NCBI RefSeq assembly: GCF_000482705.1 | Contig: NZ_AXWO01000014.1 | Coordinates: 84,258-148,257, forward strand | Origin: Glycomyces arizonensis DSM 44726 | GTDB taxonomy: Bacteria > Actinomycetota > Actinomycetes > Mycobacteriales > Micromonosporaceae | Direction: 5' to 3' | Length of the DNA: 64,000 nucleotides | In this document: positions 1 to 8,605 of the stretch, piece after piece | How positions within the stretch are numbered: the first letter of the stretch is position 1 | Layout: every line of letters begins with the position of its first letter | Notes under the pieces: generated by a model | The model's input: only the letters and a program-made list of their open reading frames with translations | The model's database searches: none | What the model was told of the DNA's origin: nothing | Position numbers and translations under genes: made by a program

Positions 1-1340
1 TCGCCGGGGCGATGGTCAAGGCCAAGGTCGTCCGCGAGGACATCCTCGCCATCGGCATCACCAACCAGCGCGAGACCACCATGCTGTGGGACAAGCGCAC
101 CGGCGAGCCGGTCCACAACGCGATCGTCTGGCAGGACACCCGCACCGACGCCCTGTGCCGGGAACTGGGCGGCGACGTCGGCCAGGACCGCTTCCGCCGC
201 GAGACCGGCCTGCCGCTGGCCGCCTACTTCGCCGGGCCCAAGATCGCCTGGCTGCTCGACAACGTCGAGGGCCTGCGCGAGCGCGCCGAGGCCGGGGAAC
301 TCCTGTTCGGCACCATGGACTCCTGGGTCGTCTGGAACCTGACCGGCGGCGTCAACGGCGGCGTGCACGTCACCGACGTCACCAACGCCTCCCGCACCCT
401 GATGATGAACCTCTCGGACCTGAACTGGAACGAGGACATCGCCGCGGCCATCGGCGTGCCCATGCAGGTGCTCCCCGAGATCCGCTCCTCCTCGGAGGTC
501 TACGGCGAGGTCACCGGCGGCACCCTCGGCGGGCTCCTCGGCGGCGTCCCCGTCGCCTCCGCGCTCGGCGACCAGCAGGCCGCCCTGTTCGGACAGACCT
601 GCTACGACGTCGGCGAGGCCAAGTCCACCTACGGCACCGGCACGTTCATGCTCATCAACACCGGCGAGAAGCTCATCCACTCCGAGTCGGGCCTGATCAC
701 CACCGTCGGCTACCAGATCGGCGAGGACGACCCCGTCTACGCCCTGGAGGGCTCGATCGCCGTCACCGGCTCGCTCGTGCAGTGGATGCGGGACCAGATG
801 GGGCTCATCAGCACCGCCGCCGAGATCGAGACGCTCGCCTCCTCGGTCGAGGACAACGGCGGCGCCTACTTCGTCCCGGCCTTCTCCGGGCTGTTCGCGC
901 CCTACTGGCGCTCGGACGCGCGCGGCGTCATCGCCGGGCTCACCAGGTACGTCACCAAGGCCCACATCGCCCGCGCCGTCCTGGAGGCCACCGCCTGGCA
1001 GACCCGCGAGATCGCCGACGCGATGACCGAGGACTCCGGCGTCGAGCTCGCCGCGCTCAAGGTCGACGGCGGCATGACCTCGAACAACCTGCTCATGCAG
1101 TTCCTCGCCGACGTGCTCGACGCTCCGGTGGTGCGCCCGATGGTCGCCGAGACCACCTGCCTCGGCGCCGCCTACGCCGCGGGCCTCGCCGTCGGCTTCT
1201 GGCAGAGCACCGACGACCTGCGCGCCAACTGGCGCCGCGCCGCGGAGTGGACGCCCGCCATGGACGCCGAGCTGCGCGAGAGCGAATACCACCAGTGGCG
1301 CAAGGCCGTCGAACGGACCATGGGCTGGATAGAGGAGTAG
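1..1340 (+). CDS. glpK: glycerol kinase, N-terminus cut by window edge
   Basis: Phosphorylates glycerol to sn-glycerol 3-phosphate with ATP in the cytoplasm. The reading frame is open back to the first base of the window. The first residues seen ([19 protein letters not shown]) match the region about 70-90 residues into FGGY-family glycerol kinases, so roughly 60-70 residues are missing upstream. Other family landmarks are present: [11 protein letters not shown] (substrate domain), [10 protein letters not shown], the phosphate-binding YGTGTFML, and the C-terminal [20 protein letters not shown]-site segment. It is followed after 12 bp by glpD, so the two steps of glycerol catabolism are co-transcribed. 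No glpF or regulator is visible because the upstream side is outside the window. Confidence 0.96.
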   Translation, partial: AGAMVKAKVVREDILAIGITNQRETTMLWDKRTGEPVHNAIVWQDTRTDALCRELGGDVGQDRFRRETGLPLAAYFAGPKIAWLLDNVEGLRERAEAGELLFGTMDSWVVWNLTGGVNGGVHVTDVTNASRTLMMNLSDLNWNEDIAAAIGVPMQVLPEIRSSSEVYGEVTGGTLGGLLGGVPVASALGDQQAALFGQTCYDVGEAKSTYGTGTFMLINTGEKLIHSESGLITTVGYQIGEDDPVYALEGSIAVTGSLVQWMRDQMGLISTAAEIETLASSVEDNGGAYFVPAFSGLFAPYWRSDARGVIAGLTRYVTKAHIARAVLEATAWQTREIADAMTEDSGVELAALKVDGGMTSNNLLMQFLADVLDAPVVRPMVAETTCLGAAYAAGLAVGFWQSTDDLRANWRRAAEWTPAMDAELRESEYHQWRKAVERTMGWIEE

Positions 1341-1352
1341 AGGAGCGGAACC

Positions 1353-2978
1353 GTGACCATCCTGCAGCGCGTCCCCGACCCGGGGGCGCACCCGACCGGC
1401 GGCTCGCCCGTGTTCACCACCCTGAACCCGAGCCGTGCCGAGAGCCGCGAGCAGCTGTCGAGGGCGACCTACGACCTGCTGGTGATCGGCGGCGGCATCC
1501 TGGGCATCTCCACCGCCTGGCACGCCGCCCAGTCGGGGCTGCGGGTGGCCCTCGTGGACGCCGGGGACTTCGCCGGCGCCACCTCCTCGGCCTCCTCCAA
1601 GCTCCTCCACGGCGGCCTGCGCTATCTCCAGACCGGCGCGGTGAAGCTGGTGGCCGAGAACCACTTCGAGCGCCGCGCCGTCACGCGCGCGGTCGCCCCG
1701 CACCTGTCCAGGCCGCTCACGTTCTACCTGCCGGTCTACAAGGGCGGTCCGCACGGCGCGGCCAAGCTCGGCGCGGGCGTGTTCGCCTACTCGGCGCTGT
1801 CGGCCTTCGGCGACGGCGTCGGGCACCTCTTGAGCCCCGCCAAGGCCAGCGTGGACGTGCCGGAGCTGCGCACCGAGCACCTCAAGGCCGTCGCCGTCTA
1901 CGGCGACAGCCAGATGAACGACGCCCGCATGGCGCTCATGACCGTCCGCGCCGCCGCCGAGTCCGGCGCGATCGTCCTCAACCACGCCGAGGTCACCGGC
2001 CTGCGGTTCATGCAGGGTCGCGTCACCGGCGCCGAGCTGCGCGACCGCGTCGACGGCACCGAGTTCGGCGTCGACGCGCGCGTGGTGCTCAACGCCACCG
2101 GCCCGTGGGTCGACCACCTGCGTCGCATGGAGGACCCTGGCGCCGCGCCGTCGATCCGCCTGTCCAAGGGCGCCCACCTGGTGCTCAAGCGCACCGCCCA
2201 CTGGCGGGCGGCACTGGCGACGCCGATCGACAAGTACCGCATCACGTTCGCCCTGCCGTGGGAGGACATGCTGCTGCTCGGCACGACCGACGAGGAGTAC
2301 ACCGGCGACCCGGCCGACGTGGCGGTCACCGAGGCCGACGTCGACCAGATCCTCGGCGAGGCGAGCCTGTCGGTGCAGGACCGCCAGCTGCGGCGCGAAC
2401 TGATCACCTACTCCTTCGCCGGACTCCGCGTCCTGCCCGGCGGCCCCGGCGCGACCGCGAAGGCCAAGCGCGAGACGGTGGTGACCGAGGGCAGGGGCGG
2501 GATGCTGTCGGTGGCCGGCGGCAAGTGGACCACGTTCCGCCACATCGGACGGACCGTGATGAGCAAGCTCGCCGAACTGCCGGGCCGCTCGATCGGCCGG
2601 GAGATGGAGCCGCTCGAGAACCTGCCCAAGCGCCTGCCGCTGCCGGGCATCGCCAACCCGCACGCCGTCGAGCACCGGCTGCTCAGCGACGGCGGCAGGC
2701 CGGTCCCGCACCTCGGCGAGGACACGGCCGCGCACCTGGCGACGCACTACGGCTCGATCGCGTTCGACATCGCCCGGCTCGCGGGGGAGCACCCCGAGCT
2801 GGCCGAGCGGATCCACCCCGAGGCGCCCGAGATCTGGGCGCAGGCGGCCTACGCGCGCGACCACGAGTGGGCCGAGACGGTCGACGACGTGCTGCGCCGC
2901 CGCACCACCCTGACGATCAGGGGCCTGGACACGCCCGAGGTGCGGGCGAAGGTCCAGCTGATGCTCGATTCGAAGTGA
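1353..2978 (+). CDS. glpD: FAD-dependent glycerol-3-phosphate dehydrogenase
   Basis: Oxidises glycerol 3-phosphate to dihydroxyacetone phosphate at the membrane and passes electrons to quinone. The 541-residue length is normal. An FAD-binding Rossmann motif VIGGGILGISTAWHAAQSG lies near residue 45, followed by SSKLLHGGLRYLQ, the family signature. The C-terminal alpha-helical DAO-C domain is intact. The GTG start at 1353 has AGGAG eight bases upstream, in the 12-bp gap after glpK, which supports translation from this codon and an operon. About 40 residues precede the FAD motif, slightly more than usual, so a later start is possible but has no better ribosome site. A strong hairpin follows the stop. 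Confidence 0.96.
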   Translation: MTILQRVPDPGAHPTGGSPVFTTLNPSRAESREQLSRATYDLLVIGGGILGISTAWHAAQSGLRVALVDAGDFAGATSSASSKLLHGGLRYLQTGAVKLVAENHFERRAVTRAVAPHLSRPLTFYLPVYKGGPHGAAKLGAGVFAYSALSAFGDGVGHLLSPAKASVDVPELRTEHLKAVAVYGDSQMNDARMALMTVRAAAESGAIVLNHAEVTGLRFMQGRVTGAELRDRVDGTEFGVDARVVLNATGPWVDHLRRMEDPGAAPSIRLSKGAHLVLKRTAHWRAALATPIDKYRITFALPWEDMLLLGTTDEEYTGDPADVAVTEADVDQILGEASLSVQDRQLRRELITYSFAGLRVLPGGPGATAKAKRETVVTEGRGGMLSVAGGKWTTFRHIGRTVMSKLAELPGRSIGREMEPLENLPKRLPLPGIANPHAVEHRLLSDGGRPVPHLGEDTAAHLATHYGSIAFDIARLAGEHPELAERIHPEAPEIWAQAAYARDHEWAETVDDVLRRRTTLTIRGLDTPEVRAKVQLMLDSK

Positions 2979-2985
2979 GGGAGCG

Positions 2986-3017
2986 GCGGGCCGCGCCGAT
3001 CGCTCGGCGCGGCCCGC
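2986..3017. terminator. bidirectional terminator hairpin
   Basis: A perfect 14-bp stem (GCGGGCCGCGCCGA) with a 4-nt loop (TCGC) fills the gap between the convergent ends of glpD and the ArsR-like gene. There is no U-tract, as is common for actinobacterial terminators. It can serve both strands. Confidence 0.8.
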
Positions 3018-3545
3018 TCATTCGCGTCCGGTGTCCGGGTGGATGGCGATGAACAGCGAATAGGGCTTCGCGTCCGGTCCCGGTTCCTGGCGGGCGAGGT
3101 CGTTGAGCAGCGCCTGCAACCGCCGCTGGAACTCCTCGTACTGCGCTTCGCTCAACCGCGGCCCCAAGCGCGCGACGTTCACCTGCGCCGGGTCGTCCAG
3201 CTGCGCCACCTCGGACTGGAACACCTGCAGCATGGCCCCGGTCAGGACCGACCAGTGCTCCTCGCCCATTTTCAGCCTCCACGACTTGCGCGTCGCCAGG
3301 TACGGGATCTCGCGCGCGCCGCGCGCGCCGGAGCGCTCCTCCTGGGCCGCCAGGAAACCCGTGTCGACCAGTTTGCGCACGTGGTGCAGCACCGTCGCCG
3401 GGTTCGCCCCGAGCCGCTGGGCGATCTCCTTGTTCGTCAGCGCCTTGTCCAGGCACAGCCTGAGGATCCGCAGCCGCACCGCCGAGGCCACCGCCTTGGC
3501 CTCCGCCTCGGTCGCCAGGGGCCGGTCGTCGCTCTCATCCGCCAC
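3018..3545 (-). CDS. ArsR-like winged-helix transcriptional regulator
   Basis: Predicted DNA-binding repressor of about 176 residues. The segment VRLRILRLCLDKALTNKEIAQRLG followed by NPATVLHHVRKLVDTGFL is a classic winged helix-turn-helix; the C-terminal half is helical and without recognised metal-binding cysteines. The frame stays open to a TTG at 3602, but that codon lies inside the palindromic operator/promoter at 3569-3604, so I place the start at the GTG at 3545 (protein begins VADESDD). The gene is divergent from an MFS exporter and shares its promoter region, which suggests that it represses the exporter and itself. The ligand is unknown. Confidence 0.85.
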   Translation of the reverse strand: MADESDDRPLATEAEAKAVASAVRLRILRLCLDKALTNKEIAQRLGANPATVLHHVRKLVDTGFLAAQEERSGARGAREIPYLATRKSWRLKMGEEHWSVLTGAMLQVFQSEVAQLDDPAQVNVARLGPRLSEAQYEEFQRRLQALLNDLARQEPGPDAKPYSLFIAIHPDTGRE

Positions 3546-3568
3546 GCCCTCATCGTAGCGGCAAGAGT

Positions 3569-3604
3569 GATTGACTTTTCCCAATCGATTGGGAATACTC
3601 AATC
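3569..3604. promoter_or_regulatory. palindromic operator embedding divergent promoters
   Basis: The core 3578-3595, TTCCCAATCGATTGGGAA, is a perfect 18-bp palindrome. It is framed symmetrically by GATTGA (3569-3574) and TCAATC (3599-3604), so the whole 36-bp element is centred on 3586/3587. On the plus strand TTGACT (3571-3576), 17 bp, then AATACT (3594-3599) makes a promoter for the exporter. On the minus strand TTGAGT (3602-3597), 17 bp, AAAAGT (3579-3574) makes the mirror promoter for the regulator. A dimeric repressor bound here would cover both promoters. Confidence 0.8.
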
Positions 3605-3606
3605 AT

Positions 3607-3636
3607 ATGCTCGTCTCTCCGCACGGGGCCCACTGA
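3607..3636 (+). CDS. nine-codon leader ORF before the exporter
   Basis: ATG CTC GTC TCT CCG CAC GGG GCC CAC TGA encodes MLVSPHGAH. Its ATG is exactly 7 nt after the AATACT -10 box, so it would be translated from a leaderless transcript. Its TGA overlaps the ATG of the exporter (TGATG), an arrangement that would couple exporter translation to it. The exporter itself has no clear Shine-Dalgarno site, which makes the coupling idea more attractive. No homology can be claimed for so short a peptide. Confidence 0.4.
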   Translation: MLVSPHGAH

Positions 3637-4895
3637 TGGGCCGCCTCGGACTGCTCCGCGACCACGACTTCCGCGGGCTGTTCCTGTCCACCACCGTCAG
3701 CCAGTTCGGCCAGCAGGTCACCATGCTCGCCCTGCCGCTCGTGGCGGTCATCGCGCTCGACGTGAGCGAGTTCGAGGTCGGCGCCCTCGCCGCCATGACC
3801 ACGCTCGCGTTCCTGCTCGTCGGCCTGCCCGCGGGCGCCTGGGTCGACCGGATGCGCCGCCGCCGCGTGCTCATCAACTGCGACCTCATCCGGTCGGCCC
3901 TGCTGATCACCGTGCCGCTCGCCTGGTGGGCCGACGTCCTCACCATCTGGCAGCTCTACGCCGTCGCCTTCGTCAGCGGCGTGTTCACCGTCTTCTTCGA
4001 CGTCGCCTATCAGAGCTACCTGCCCTCCCTGGTCGGGCGGGAGAAGCTGATCGAGGGCAACGCCAAGCTCGAGACCGTCCGCTCCACGGCGCACCTGAGC
4101 GGGCCCGCGCTCGCCGGGCAGCTCATCGGATGGCTCGGCGCGCCGATCGCGCTCTTCGTCGACGCCGTCACCATGGGCGCCTCGGCCCTGTTCGTGACGC
4201 GCATCCGCCGCCGCGAGCCGAGGCCCGAGGTCGAGCACGGCTCGAAGATCACCAGCGAAGTCCGCGAAGGACTCGCCTTCGTGCTCCGCAACCCGTATCT
4301 GCGGGCGATCGTCGGCTCGACCGGGTGGTTCAACCTCTGGTCGTCGGGCTTCATGGCGATGCAGGTGGTCTACCTGGAGCGCGAACTGGGCCTCACGGCC
4401 GGCCAGATCGGCCTGCTGCTGTCGAGCTTCGGCATCGGGGGACTGCTCGGCTCCTTCGTGGCGCGCCGGATCGCCTCCTGGATCGGCGAGGGCCGCGTGC
4501 TGTGGGTCGCGACCGCGGTGACCTCCCCGGGCATGCTGATCCTGCCCGCCGTCGAGCCGGACTGGACGCTGCTCCTGGCCACCGCGGGCATGGTCCTGGT
4601 CGGCACCGGAGGGGTCGTCTACAACGTCACCCAGGTGAGCTTCCGGCAGCAGCTGACCCCCGACCGGATGCTGGGCCGGATGAACGCCACCATCAGGTGC
4701 CTGGTCTGGGGCGTGCTCCCGCTCGGCTCGCTCCTCGGCGGCGCGCTCGGACAGGCCTACGGCTCGCGGACGGCGCTGTGGATCTGCGCCGCGGCCGGCT
4801 GCCTGACGTTCGTGCCGGTGCTGCTGTCCCCGCTGCGGAACCTGCGCGAACTCCCGCGGCACGCCGAGGAGGAGCCCGAACCGGTCGCCGCCTGA
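3636..4895 (+). CDS. MFS exporter (EntS/MFS_3 type)
   Basis: A 419-residue integral membrane protein with about 12 hydrophobic segments. It is similar in layout to the EntS/MefA-like drug and siderophore exporters: an N-terminal FRGLFLSTTVSQFGQQ segment, the loop-2 motif GLPAGAWVDRMRRRRVL near residues 70-90 and a mid-protein SGPALAGQLIGWLG. It probably moves a small molecule outward using the proton gradient; the substrate cannot be read from the sequence. I chose the ATG at 3636 because upstream codons fall in the operator and because the first membrane segment starts shortly after it. It is divergent from, and probably repressed by, the ArsR-like protein at 3018-3545. Confidence 0.88.
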   Translation: MGRLGLLRDHDFRGLFLSTTVSQFGQQVTMLALPLVAVIALDVSEFEVGALAAMTTLAFLLVGLPAGAWVDRMRRRRVLINCDLIRSALLITVPLAWWADVLTIWQLYAVAFVSGVFTVFFDVAYQSYLPSLVGREKLIEGNAKLETVRSTAHLSGPALAGQLIGWLGAPIALFVDAVTMGASALFVTRIRRREPRPEVEHGSKITSEVREGLAFVLRNPYLRAIVGSTGWFNLWSSGFMAMQVVYLERELGLTAGQIGLLLSSFGIGGLLGSFVARRIASWIGEGRVLWVATAVTSPGMLILPAVEPDWTLLLATAGMVLVGTGGVVYNVTQVSFRQQLTPDRMLGRMNATIRCLVWGVLPLGSLLGGALGQAYGSRTALWICAAAGCLTFVPVLLSPLRNLRELPRHAEEEPEPVAA

Positions 4896-4898
4896 GCG

Positions 4899-5417
4899 TC
4901 AGCCGAACTCGTCGAAGGCGGGCGGGAAGTCGAATCGGCCGCGCAGTTCCTCCCCCCAGTTCGCGAGCGCGCGGACCTGGAAGTACGGTGCCCAGTTCGG
5001 ATCGGACGGGACCACCCCGAGCTCCTCGGCGAGGACGAAACCGAAGCGGCCGTAGAACTTCGGGTCTCCCAGCAGCACGATCCCCGGCTCGTCGACAGCA
5101 TCGGCCGCGCCGATCACGGCGTGCATCAGCGCCGCCCCGATCCCCTTGCCGTGCAGGGCGGGCTCGACCCCGATGGGGCCGAGCCCGAGCACGCGCTCAC
5201 CGGCGAGCCGCCCGTGGGTGCAGACCACATGCCCGGCGATCTTCCCGTCCACTTCGGCCACCAGCGACAGCCGCGGCACCCAGTCCTCGCCGCCGCGGAG
5301 CGCGTCGACAAGGTCGGCCTCGTGGCCGGAGGCGTGCTGGGCGGTGGCGAAGGCGGCGTCTTGGACGGCGTGGACCGCGGCCCGGTCGCTCTCGGTCTCG
5401 CGTCGAATCAAAGTCAC
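4899..5417 (-). CDS. GNAT N-acetyltransferase (YhbS-like)
   Basis: A 172-residue acetyl-CoA-dependent acetyltransferase. The acetyl-CoA loop is GVEPALHGKGIGAALMHAVI (residues about 83-102), and the segment GIVLLGDPKFYGRFGF is typical of the YhbS/COG3153 subgroup. The substrate is unknown. The GTG start at 5417 gives VTLIRRETESD, the usual beginning of this family; longer versions of the frame run through the beta-galactosidase terminator and are not real. Its stop is 3 bp from the end of the convergent exporter gene. Confidence 0.87.
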   Translation of the reverse strand: MTLIRRETESDRAAVHAVQDAAFATAQHASGHEADLVDALRGGEDWVPRLSLVAEVDGKIAGHVVCTHGRLAGERVLGLGPIGVEPALHGKGIGAALMHAVIGAADAVDEPGIVLLGDPKFYGRFGFVLAEELGVVPSDPNWAPYFQVRALANWGEELRGRFDFPPAFDEFG

Positions 5418-5475
5418 CGGCAGAGTATGACCGCCGCTCCTCGCGGGGGCAATGGATTTCCGCGGCGCACGGGAA

Positions 5476-5512
5476 GGGCCGCCCGCGACCGGCATCCGGT
5501 CGCGGGCGGCCC
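5476..5512. terminator. terminator of the beta-galactoside operon
   Basis: A perfect 16-bp stem, GGGCCGCCCGCGACCG paired with its complement across a 5-nt loop (GCATC). It lies 12 bp beyond the stop of the GH42 gene on the minus strand, without a U-tract. Confidence 0.8.
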
Positions 5513-5524
5513 CTGACGCTCCGC

Positions 5525-7636
5525 CTACTCCTCGACCAGGACCCGCACGTCCCACGCGCCGAGCCGCAGCCGCTCGCCCGCCGCGTACGAGGCGTCGCCG
5601 AGCACGTCCCGCACGGCCGAGGGCAGCTCGAAGTCGACCTCGTCCCACGACCAGTTGTGCACGAAGCGCACCGTGCGGCCGTCGCCGGTGCGCCCGCTCG
5701 TCGCCGTCACGCTCGCGTGCGCCGGGCGCCACGCGTCCTCCGGTGCGACCCACCCGAACAGCGCCTTCGCGAACGCCGGATCGGGAACCGTCCCCACGTA
5801 GGTGACGCGGCCCTTGCCGTGCGCCTTCGTCGAGGCCGCGGCGAACTTGCCGTAGTGCGGGTGCACGTACTCGGCCAGCGCCTCGGCCCCGTCCAACAGC
5901 AGCCCGTCGGCCCAGCGCGTGGCCGCCGCGTCCTCTGGCAGGTCCAGCGGCGAGCCGTCGACGCCGCGCACCGGCACGCGCGAGGCGAGGTTCGCGAACT
6001 CGTCGTACCAGGCCCCGGCCGCCTCGGCGAGCCTGCCGGGCTTGACCTCCAGGCGCGCCCGCGCCTCCTCGTCGCCGTAACCGGTTCGCGGGCCCACGAC
6101 CAGGTGCCCGCCCGCCTCGGCGTACGCTCCGAGCCAGTCCAGCGTGGCGTCGTCGGCGATGTAGAGCCCGGCCGCCACCAGCACCGGGTGCCGCTTCGCG
6201 AACGCCTCCGGCGCGTCGAGCTGCTCGACGTGGACGATCCTCGCCTGGAGCCCGGCGTCGAACGCCCCCCGGTAGAACGGGTCCACGATCGACTCGTACG
6301 ACCTGCGGTCGGCGCCGCGGTCGCCGAGCGCCAGCTGCGGGTGCGTCGCCAGGCCCCACTGGCTCGCCTTGGAGTACAGCACCGCCACGTCCGCGTCCGG
6401 CACCATGTCCGCCAGCAGCTCGCCCGCCTTGCGCAGCTCGCCGCCCAGCACCGCCAGCTCCCGGTAGGTCCGGCCCGGCTCCCGGCTGTGCGGCAGGACG
6501 CCGCCCCAGTACGTCTCCGCTCCGAAGTGGAGCGTGTGCCAGTGCCAGTACTCGATCATCCGCGCCCCGCGCGAGACCAGCGCCCACCCGGCCTGGCGCC
6601 ATTGCCCGTCGTAGGCCGGCTCGTTGTTCCACGGCGTGCCGATCGCCTGCGCGTTCGTCTCGGTCACCAGGAACGGCGCCTGCTTCGAGGAGAACAGGCG
6701 GTCGGCCGAGTGGTAGAGCGCCCACGTGCCCTCGGTCATCCAGTCCTCGGCGCCGCCGTCGTCCTTCGGCAGCGCCAGGGCGTCCTGCATCCGGTAGTAC
6801 GGGTTCCCCGCGGTGACGTCGAGCCGCTCGGCCACGGCCCGGTCGTCGACGGCCGGGCGCGGATAGGAGATGCACGTGGTCACGAACTGGTCCTCCCGCG
6901 CGTACTCGCGCGCGATGTCGGCCTGCCAGCCGATGAACTCGGTGGTCAGCTCGTTCTGGAACCGCCGCCACGCCAGCGCGTACTGCGGCTGCGCGTTGCC
7001 GTCGGGCCGCCACAGGTCCGCCCACGTCGAGATCCGGTGCGACCAGTACACCAGGCCCCATTCGCGGTTGAGGGTCTCGACGTCGCCGTAGGCGTGCCGC
7101 AGGTGGTCGACGAAGCGCTGGAACACGCCCTCGTTGTGGAAGAGCTGGAGCCCCGGCTCGTTGTCGACCTGGAAGCCGATGACCGCCGGGTGGTCGGCGT
7201 AGCGGGCCAGGATCTGGCGGACGACCCGCTCGGCGTGGAACTTGAACGCCGCGTGCGTGTAGTCGACCTCCTGCCTGGCGCCCCAGCCGATCCGCTCGCC
7301 GGTCCGGTGCTCCCCGGCTATCTCGGGGTAGCGCCGCGCCAGCCACGGCGGGACCGCGTACGTCGGCGTGCCGAGCACGACGCCGATGCCGCGCTCCCTC
7401 GCCCCGTCGAGCACCGGCGCGAGCCACTCCAGGTCGAAGCGGCCGTCCTCCGGTTCCCAGGTGCTCCACACCGATTCGCCGACGCGGATCACCGAGAAGC
7501 CGGCCTCGGCCATGAGGTCGAGGTCGGTCGCGAGCCGGTCCCGCGCGGGGCCCGACAGGATGCCGTGCTGGGCCTCCGGCTGGTACTCGTGGTAGTACGC
7601 GGCCCCGAACAGGATCGGATTCGGCCAGTTGTCCAT
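5525..7636 (-). CDS. GH42 beta-galactosidase
   Basis: A 703-residue cytoplasmic glycoside hydrolase of family 42, which hydrolyses terminal beta-galactosides (in some members beta-1,3-galactosyl or arabinosyl substrates). The TIM-barrel A domain starts at GAAYYHEYQPE. The predicted acid/base is Glu160 in GFQVDNEPG and the nucleophile Glu326 in FLVTETNAQ. A trimerisation domain and a small C-terminal domain follow, so the length is normal. There is no signal peptide. AGAAGGAA lies about 9 nt before the ATG at 7636. It is the last gene of a LacI-controlled uptake operon, separated from the permease by 75 bp that hold a hairpin. The operon layout suggests hydrolysis of an imported galactoside. 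Confidence 0.93.
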   Translation of the reverse strand: MDNWPNPILFGAAYYHEYQPEAQHGILSGPARDRLATDLDLMAEAGFSVIRVGESVWSTWEPEDGRFDLEWLAPVLDGARERGIGVVLGTPTYAVPPWLARRYPEIAGEHRTGERIGWGARQEVDYTHAAFKFHAERVVRQILARYADHPAVIGFQVDNEPGLQLFHNEGVFQRFVDHLRHAYGDVETLNREWGLVYWSHRISTWADLWRPDGNAQPQYALAWRRFQNELTTEFIGWQADIAREYAREDQFVTTCISYPRPAVDDRAVAERLDVTAGNPYYRMQDALALPKDDGGAEDWMTEGTWALYHSADRLFSSKQAPFLVTETNAQAIGTPWNNEPAYDGQWRQAGWALVSRGARMIEYWHWHTLHFGAETYWGGVLPHSREPGRTYRELAVLGGELRKAGELLADMVPDADVAVLYSKASQWGLATHPQLALGDRGADRRSYESIVDPFYRGAFDAGLQARIVHVEQLDAPEAFAKRHPVLVAAGLYIADDATLDWLGAYAEAGGHLVVGPRTGYGDEEARARLEVKPGRLAEAAGAWYDEFANLASRVPVRGVDGSPLDLPEDAAATRWADGLLLDGAEALAEYVHPHYGKFAAASTKAHGKGRVTYVGTVPDPAFAKALFGWVAPEDAWRPAHASVTATSGRTGDGRTVRFVHNWSWDEVDFELPSAVRDVLGDASYAAGERLRLGAWDVRVLVEE

Positions 7637-7665
7637 GGATGGTTTCCTTCTTCTATTCGCGATGA

Positions 7666-7699
7666 GGGCCGGGGGCCGTCCTCGCGTGGCCCCCGGCCC
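7666..7699 (-). terminator. intercistronic hairpin between permease and GH42 genes
   Basis: GGGCCGGGGGCC pairs perfectly with GGCCCCCGGCCC (12 bp) across a 10-nt loop. It sits inside the operon rather than at its end, so it may be a partial terminator or a 3' stabiliser that lowers or decouples GH42 expression from the transporter genes. Confidence 0.55.
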
Positions 7700-7711
7700 G
7701 GCTTTGAAAGC

Positions 7712-8605
7712 TCACTGCTTGACCGCTCCGGTCACCAGCCCCGACTGCCAGTAGCGCTGGAGGAACAGGAACGCGATGATCAGCGGGATGACCGACAGCA
7801 GCGAGCCGGTGATCACCAGCGGCACCAGGTCCCCGCTCGCGCCGCCCGCGGCCGCCGCCTGGCCCTGCCACCTCGCCAGGCCCACCGTGATCGGGTACAG
7901 GTCCGGGTCGTTGAGCATGATCAGCGGCAGGAAGTAGTTGTTCCAGGTGTTCACGAGGGTGAACAGCAGGACCGTCGCGAATCCGGGCGCGAGCAGCCGC
8001 AGCGTCACCTGGAAGAAGATCCGGAACTCGCCGGCGCCGTCGATGCGGCCGGCCTCCAGGAGGCTGTCGGGCACCGCCGACTGGACGTACACGGTCATCA
8101 GGAACAGCCCGAACGGGTTGATCAGCGAGGGCAGGATGATCGCCCACGGCGTGTCGGCCAGTCCCAACCTGCTGAACAGCAGGTACGTCGGGATCGCCAG
8201 CGCCGTCGTCGGGACCATGACCGCGCCGAGCACGGTCATGAACATCGCCCGGTTGCCCTTGAACCGGTACTTGGCGAAGCCGTACCCGGCCAGGGACGCC
8301 AGCAGCGCCCCGCCCCCGGCGGCGGTGACCGCGTACAGCAGCGTGTTGCCCATCCACCGCAGGAACACGTTCCCGTCGTAGGTGACCGTCTCCCCGATGT
8401 TGTCGAACAGGGCGAAGTCCCCGGAGAACCACAGCCCGAAGGTGGAGAACAGGTCCGCGCTGGTCTTGCTGGAGGCCACCAGGACCCAGAACAGCGGCAG
8501 CAGGAAGTAGGCGGCGGCCGCGAGCATCCCGATCGTCAGAATGGTGCGGCGCCCGCCCTTGATGCGCCCGGCGCGCGGGCGCTTGATCGTCGTCTCGGCG
8601 GTCAT
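7712..8605 (-). CDS. CUT1 sugar ABC transporter permease (MalG type)
   Basis: A 297-residue inner-membrane permease with six predicted membrane segments, the first being ILTIGMLAAAAYFLLPLFWVL. The coupling EAA loop reads SLLEAGRIDGAGEFRIFFQVTL (residues about 190-211, given here in pieces: EAGRIDGAGE), matching the MalG subfamily. Its ATG at 8605 overlaps the stop of the upstream permease as ATGA, so the two are translationally coupled. It pairs with the 8602-9531 permease to import a galactoside delivered by the lipoprotein encoded at 9528-10889. Confidence 0.93.
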   Translation of the reverse strand: MTAETTIKRPRAGRIKGGRRTILTIGMLAAAAYFLLPLFWVLVASSKTSADLFSTFGLWFSGDFALFDNIGETVTYDGNVFLRWMGNTLLYAVTAAGGGALLASLAGYGFAKYRFKGNRAMFMTVLGAVMVPTTALAIPTYLLFSRLGLADTPWAIILPSLINPFGLFLMTVYVQSAVPDSLLEAGRIDGAGEFRIFFQVTLRLLAPGFATVLLFTLVNTWNNYFLPLIMLNDPDLYPITVGLARWQGQAAAAGGASGDLVPLVITGSLLSVIPLIIAFLFLQRYWQSGLVTGAVKQ

